Part shown: piece by piece, positions 6,520 through 9,399 of the stretch
How the letters are laid out: every line of letters begins with the position of its first letter
Position numbering within the stretch: position 1 is the stretch's first letter
NCBI GenBank assembly: GCA_947476855.1
Contig: CANJSR010000173.1
Coordinates: 1-9,399 of the forward strand
Length of the DNA stretch: 9,399 nt
Direction: 5' to 3'
Source: Acetobacteraceae bacterium
Lineage (GTDB): Bacteria; Pseudomonadota; Alphaproteobacteria; Acetobacterales; Acetobacteraceae
Notes under the pieces: model-generated
What the model saw: only the letters and a program-made list of their open reading frames with translations
What the model was told of the DNA's origin: nothing
The model's database searches: none
Translations under genes and position numbers: made by a program

Positions 6520-7251
6520 CTATTTCAAATGCCGATCCAGCATGCCGAAGATGTCGGACCAGGCTTCTTCCGACGCGCCCCCGTGGTAGGAGGGACGTTC
6601 GGCGAACTGGAAGCCGTGGTGTGAACCCGCCAGCACCTTGATCGTGTGCTTGACGTCGGTTTTCGCAAGCGCGGCGGTCAGGTCGGGGATGACGTGATCG
6701 GGGACCGAGGCATCGGTTTCCGCGAAGGCGTAGTAGAGCTCGCCCTTTACATCGCCCACCAGCAGATGCGGTGAGTCCTGCTGATCGGTCACGACCTTCA
6801 CGCCGTAGAGGGAGGCGGCGCAGGCGAAGCGATGAGGGAACTTCGCTGATACCGTGGTGATGTATTGGCCGCTCATGCAATGACCGATGCAGCCGACCGG
6901 GCCGGGCTTCGCCTTATCATTGGCGTCGAGCCAGCCCAGCATCGCGGCGGTATCGTCGGTGACGAGGGCATTGGTGATGCTGTTCATCGAGGCGCGGATC
7001 ACCGCCGACATCGCGTCATCACGGCGGGGCAGGTCGAAATGGACCGTGCCGAGGCGGTAGTACATGTCCGGCAGGATGCAGAAATAGCCATGGCGAGCGA
7101 TGCGGCGGGCGTGATTGCGGAGTTCCTCGCGCGTGCCGGGGGCGTCCATGTACAGGATCACGGGCGGGAACGGCCCTTCCCCGTCCGGGCAGGCCACGAA
7201 GGCCGGCATCTTTCCGTGCTTGGTCGTGACGATCACGTGTTCCTGGTACAT
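6520..7251 (-). CDS. Dienelactone hydrolase family protein
   Basis: The 243-residue product belongs to the dienelactone hydrolase group of alpha/beta hydrolases, which open lactones such as carboxymethylenebutenolide in chlorocatechol breakdown and act on other esters. The nucleophile elbow is GHCMSG with Cys125 in place of serine, as in DLH proper. Asp180 (AETDASVP) and His212 (SHHGF) complete the triad at the expected spacing. Residues 34-45 (YMDAPGTREELR) replace the QEIFG-type loop of the Pseudomonas enzyme, placing an Asp (Asp36) where that enzyme has the helper Glu. This points to a subfamily with perhaps different substrates. The start at 7251 has a strong GGAGGAA ribosome binding site nine bases upstream and gives the normal family length; the frame stays open to 8007 but only as antisense to the next gene. 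No signal peptide is present. The gene is convergent with the SDR and divergent from the EstB-like gene. Confidence 0.93.
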   Translation of the reverse strand: MYQEHVIVTTKHGKMPAFVACPDGEGPFPPVILYMDAPGTREELRNHARRIARHGYFCILPDMYYRLGTVHFDLPRRDDAMSAVIRASMNSITNALVTDDTAAMLGWLDANDKAKPGPVGCIGHCMSGQYITTVSAKFPHRFACAASLYGVKVVTDQQDSPHLLVGDVKGELYYAFAETDASVPDHVIPDLTAALAKTDVKHTIKVLAGSHHGFQFAERPSYHGGASEEAWSDIFGMLDRHLK

Positions 7252-7338
7252 CGTGGGTATTCCTCCGCGTTCTTGGGGTGATCTTGCGCGGTGGTCGTGC
7301 CCCGTGCAACCACCCGAGGCAACAGGGGAGAAGCAGCC
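7252..7338. promoter_or_regulatory. Divergent intergenic region with an inverted repeat
   Basis: These 87 bases separate two divergent start codons and should hold both promoters. They carry the GGAGGAA site of the DLH-family gene at the left and the GGGGAG site of the serine hydrolase gene at 7325-7330. In between, GGTGGT (7290-7295) pairs with ACCACC (7309-7314) across 13 bases, a spacing compatible with a dimeric repressor or activator site. No clear -35/-10 pair was identified. The arms are short and could arise by chance in GC-rich DNA. Confidence 0.35.
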
Positions 7339-8502
7339 ATGCGCGATACCAAGGCGATTGATCAGGTTCTGTCGGACGCGGTTTCGGCGGGCCAGGTGGC
7401 GGGCGTGGTGGCGGTGGCCGCCAATGCCGACGGGACGATCTATGAGGGCGCCTTTGGCCAGCGGGCCATGGGCGGCGCGCAGGCAATGACGATGGATACG
7501 GTGTTCCGGATTGCCTCCATGACCAAGGCGATCACCGGGGCCGCGGTGATGCAGTTGGTGGAGCAGGGGAAGATCGGCCTCGACCAGCCAGCCGAGGAGA
7601 TCCTGCCTTTCCTGAAGGGCCGGCAGGTGCTCGACGGGTTCGATGCGGCGGGCAAGCCGATCCTGCGACCGGCGCGGGGCACGATCACGCTGCGCAACCT
7701 GCTGACCCACACGGCGGGCTTCGTCTACGACACCTGGAACGAGAACATGAACAGGTTCGCGCGCGAGACGGGGTTGCCGGCGGCGCGGACCAGCCAGCTT
7801 GCGGCTTTGTCCGCGCCGCTGGGCTTCGATCCAGGGACTCGGTGGGAGTACGGGATCAACATCGACATGGCCGGGCGCATGATCGATCTCGTGATGAACA
7901 CCAACCTCGAGGCCTATATGCGGGCGAACCTGCTGGGGCCGCTGGGGATGGACGACACCAGCTTTGTCCCGAGCGACCGGCTGAAGCCGCGCCTGGCGAC
8001 GGTGCATACGCGGGCCGCCGACGGGACCCTCGCGCCGTTCGACGCACCATTGCCGCCCGAGAACCCCGAGTTCTACCCGGGCGGCGGCGGGCTGTTCTCC
8101 ACCGCGCCGGACTATCTGCGGTTCCTGCGGGCGCTGATGGCGGGCGGGGCGCTGGACGGCAAGCGGGTGCTGAAGCCCGAGACGGTGGCGCTGATGGGGC
8201 AGAACAACATGGGCGACCTGAACGTCCTGCCCATGAACACCTACAACCCGCGGATGTCGAACGCGGTCGACCTGTTCCCCGACCAGCCGAAGAAATGGGG
8301 GCTTACCTTCCTGATCAACACGCGCGATGTGCCGGGGCGGCGCAGCGCCGGTAGCCTGACCTGGGCGGGGATCAACAACACCTATTACTGGCTCGACCCG
8401 AAGAAGCAGATCGCCGGGGTGCTGATGACCCAGGTGCTGCCCTTCGCCGATCCGACCGTGCTGGCGTTGCTGGATCGGTTCGAGGCGGCGATCTACGCCT
8501 AA
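7339..8502 (+). CDS. Serine hydrolase of the beta-lactamase/EstB (class C-like) family
   Basis: This 387-residue enzyme belongs to the serine beta-lactamase-like superfamily that includes class C beta-lactamases, D-aminopeptidases and EstB-type esterases. The nucleophile motif S-x-x-K is SMTK (Ser60, Lys63) in VFRIASMTKAI. LLTHTAG at 121-127 is a family landmark. The second catalytic element is Tyr171 in RWEYGIN. The place of the KTG box is taken by WAG (342-344) in SLTWAGINNTYYW, as in EstB-like esterases, which carry WGG; this argues against true beta-lactamase activity. There is no signal peptide, so it is probably cytoplasmic, again unlike beta-lactamases. The ATG at 7339 has GGGGAG eight bases upstream; the frame opens at 7291 but lacks a comparable site. 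The natural substrate is unknown. A short-chain ester, lactone or amide is likely. The stop codon overlaps that of the convergent transporter gene. Confidence 0.93.
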   Translation: MRDTKAIDQVLSDAVSAGQVAGVVAVAANADGTIYEGAFGQRAMGGAQAMTMDTVFRIASMTKAITGAAVMQLVEQGKIGLDQPAEEILPFLKGRQVLDGFDAAGKPILRPARGTITLRNLLTHTAGFVYDTWNENMNRFARETGLPAARTSQLAALSAPLGFDPGTRWEYGINIDMAGRMIDLVMNTNLEAYMRANLLGPLGMDDTSFVPSDRLKPRLATVHTRAADGTLAPFDAPLPPENPEFYPGGGGLFSTAPDYLRFLRALMAGGALDGKRVLKPETVALMGQNNMGDLNVLPMNTYNPRMSNAVDLFPDQPKKWGLTFLINTRDVPGRRSAGSLTWAGINNTYYWLDPKKQIAGVLMTQVLPFADPTVLALLDRFEAAIYA

Positions 8503-9399
8503 TGGCCGCGCGAGGGCGGCAGCGGATCAATGCTGCCGTCCTCGGCGTGCATCAGGCGGCGGATCAGCGGTGAGGCGGCGATGGTCAGCACGCCGACGAT
8601 CAGCGCCGTCAGCCCGACCTTGGAATAGATGGCGTTGATCTGGCCCGGTGAGTCGCCGTGGCCGCCGGTGGCCTGGGCGATCAGGCCGGCGACGAAGTTG
8701 CCAATGGCCGTGGCGAAGAACCAGGCGCCCATCAGCAGCCCGGCCAGACGCGCCGGCGCCATGCGGGTGACGGCGGACAGGCCGACGGGGGACAGGCAGA
8801 GTTCTCCGGTCGTGTGCAGCAGGTAGATCAGGAACACATAGATCACCGGCGTGCCGTTCCCGCCGGATGCCGTGTCGCCCGCCACCAGCACGAGGAACCC
8901 GGCACCCAACTGGATCAGCCCGAGGCCGAATTTCGCCGGGGCGGAGGGGTCGAGGTTGCGCTGCGACAGCCCGGTCCAGATCCAGGCCAGGCCTGGCGCC
9001 AGCACCACGATGTAGATCGCGTTCAGGGACTGGAAGACCGAGGCCGGGACCTCGAACCCCAGGATATGGCGGTCGACATTGCGGTCGACGTAGATGTTCA
9101 GGGAGGAGCCGGCCTGCTCGAACAGCGCCCAGAACAGGATCGACAGCATCATCAGGATCAGGATGGCGATGATGCGGCTGCGTTCGGCGGCGGTCAGTTC
9201 GGTGCAGGCGATGTACAGGAGATAACCCGCCAGGATCGCGCCCGTCAGGCCGAGCAGGCCGCCGACGAGTTCCTGGCGCTGGATCAGGAGCCAGATGGCG
9301 AGGACGCCCACCACGCCGCCGGCATAGAGCAGGTATTCCAGTGGAATGCCCATGATGGGGCGGCGCAGTTTCTCGGGGTCCGCAGGTTCGGCGCGTCCC
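8499..9399 (-). CDS. POT/PTR2-family proton-dependent peptide transporter, 5' end beyond the window
   Basis: The last 299 codons of a polytopic inner-membrane transporter are visible, and the reading frame runs off the right edge without a start. Translation upstream of the Met at 9353 (codons for GRAEPADPEKLRRPI) remains open and plausible, so that Met is internal. Family hallmarks are clear. The TM7 motif FWALFEQAGSSLNIYVDR is at 9015-9240 on the minus strand, and TGELCLSPVGLSAVTRMAPARLAGLLMGAWFF matches the TM10-11 region with its conserved Glu and SPVGLS. About seven to eight hydrophobic segments remain out of the usual 12-14. The N-terminal ExxERFxYY proton-coupling motif would lie outside the window. 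POT proteins import di- and tripeptides with protons; a few carry other small molecules. The C terminus ends in a short hydrophilic tail (HAEDGSIDPLPPSRGH). No functional link to the catabolic genes is evident. Confidence 0.93.
   Translation of the reverse strand, partial: GRAEPADPEKLRRPIMGIPLEYLLYAGGVVGVLAIWLLIQRQELVGGLLGLTGAILAGYLLYIACTELTAAERSRIIAILILMMLSILFWALFEQAGSSLNIYVDRNVDRHILGFEVPASVFQSLNAIYIVVLAPGLAWIWTGLSQRNLDPSAPAKFGLGLIQLGAGFLVLVAGDTASGGNGTPVIYVFLIYLLHTTGELCLSPVGLSAVTRMAPARLAGLLMGAWFFATAIGNFVAGLIAQATGGHGDSPGQINAIYSKVGLTALIVGVLTIAASPLIRRLMHAEDGSIDPLPPSRGH

Noticed and set aside
7252..8007. N-terminal extension of the DLH-family gene to 495 residues
   Set aside because: It is antisense to the serine hydrolase gene; a strong GGAGGAA site precedes the ATG at 7251.
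7339..8502. True class C beta-lactamase (antibiotic resistance)
   Set aside because: There is no signal peptide and the KTG box is replaced by WAG, which fits EstB-like esterases better.

Overview
The window is GC-rich bacterial DNA. Base composition, codon use and the alphaproteobacterial look of the tryptophanyl-tRNA synthetase suggest an alphaproteobacterium, possibly of the Rhodospirillales/Acetobacteraceae. That placement is an inference from family resemblance, not a search result. Nine protein genes are supported. No rRNA, tRNA, CRISPR array, insertion sequence or attachment site was seen.

Layout from left to right. (1) trpS on the plus strand (83-1081), a housekeeping gene, ends at a hairpin shared with the convergent minus-strand operon. 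(2) A five-gene minus-strand array runs from 5563 down to 1124. In transcription order it encodes a vicinal-oxygen-chelate (extradiol-dioxygenase-like) protein, an alpha/beta hydrolase, a glutathione S-transferase-like protein, an AlgI/DltB-type MBOAT acyltransferase, and a membrane-anchored SGNH/DltD-like partner. Junctions are tight (5-nt gap, 84-nt gap, 15-nt gap, 26-nt overlap), so one transcription unit is plausible. (3) An SDR oxidoreductase (5685-6452, plus strand) diverges from that array across a 121-bp spacer. (4) A palindromic GC-rich hairpin cluster (6464-6511) separates the SDR from a convergent dienelactone-hydrolase-family gene (6520-7251, minus strand). (5) A serine-beta-lactamase-like/EstB-type hydrolase (7339-8502, plus strand) diverges from the DLH gene across 87 bp. 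(6) The C-terminal part of a POT/PTR2 peptide transporter (8499 to the window edge, minus strand) converges on the esterase gene, and their stop codons overlap by 4 nt.

How the genes may work together. The VOC protein has the residues of a functional extradiol dioxygenase, and the next gene is a catalytically intact alpha/beta hydrolase. A GST follows, as in some known biphenyl-type meta-cleavage operons. An SDR and a DLH-family hydrolase lie next door. This is compatible with a small catabolic island for an aromatic or other cyclic substrate, but the substrate cannot be read from sequence. The MBOAT + SGNH pair at the end of the same array is normally a machine for O-acylating an exported glycan or similar acceptor. 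It is an unexpected companion for ring-cleavage enzymes and is the most interesting aspect of the window. No individual protein family here is new. Any novelty lies in the gene combination.
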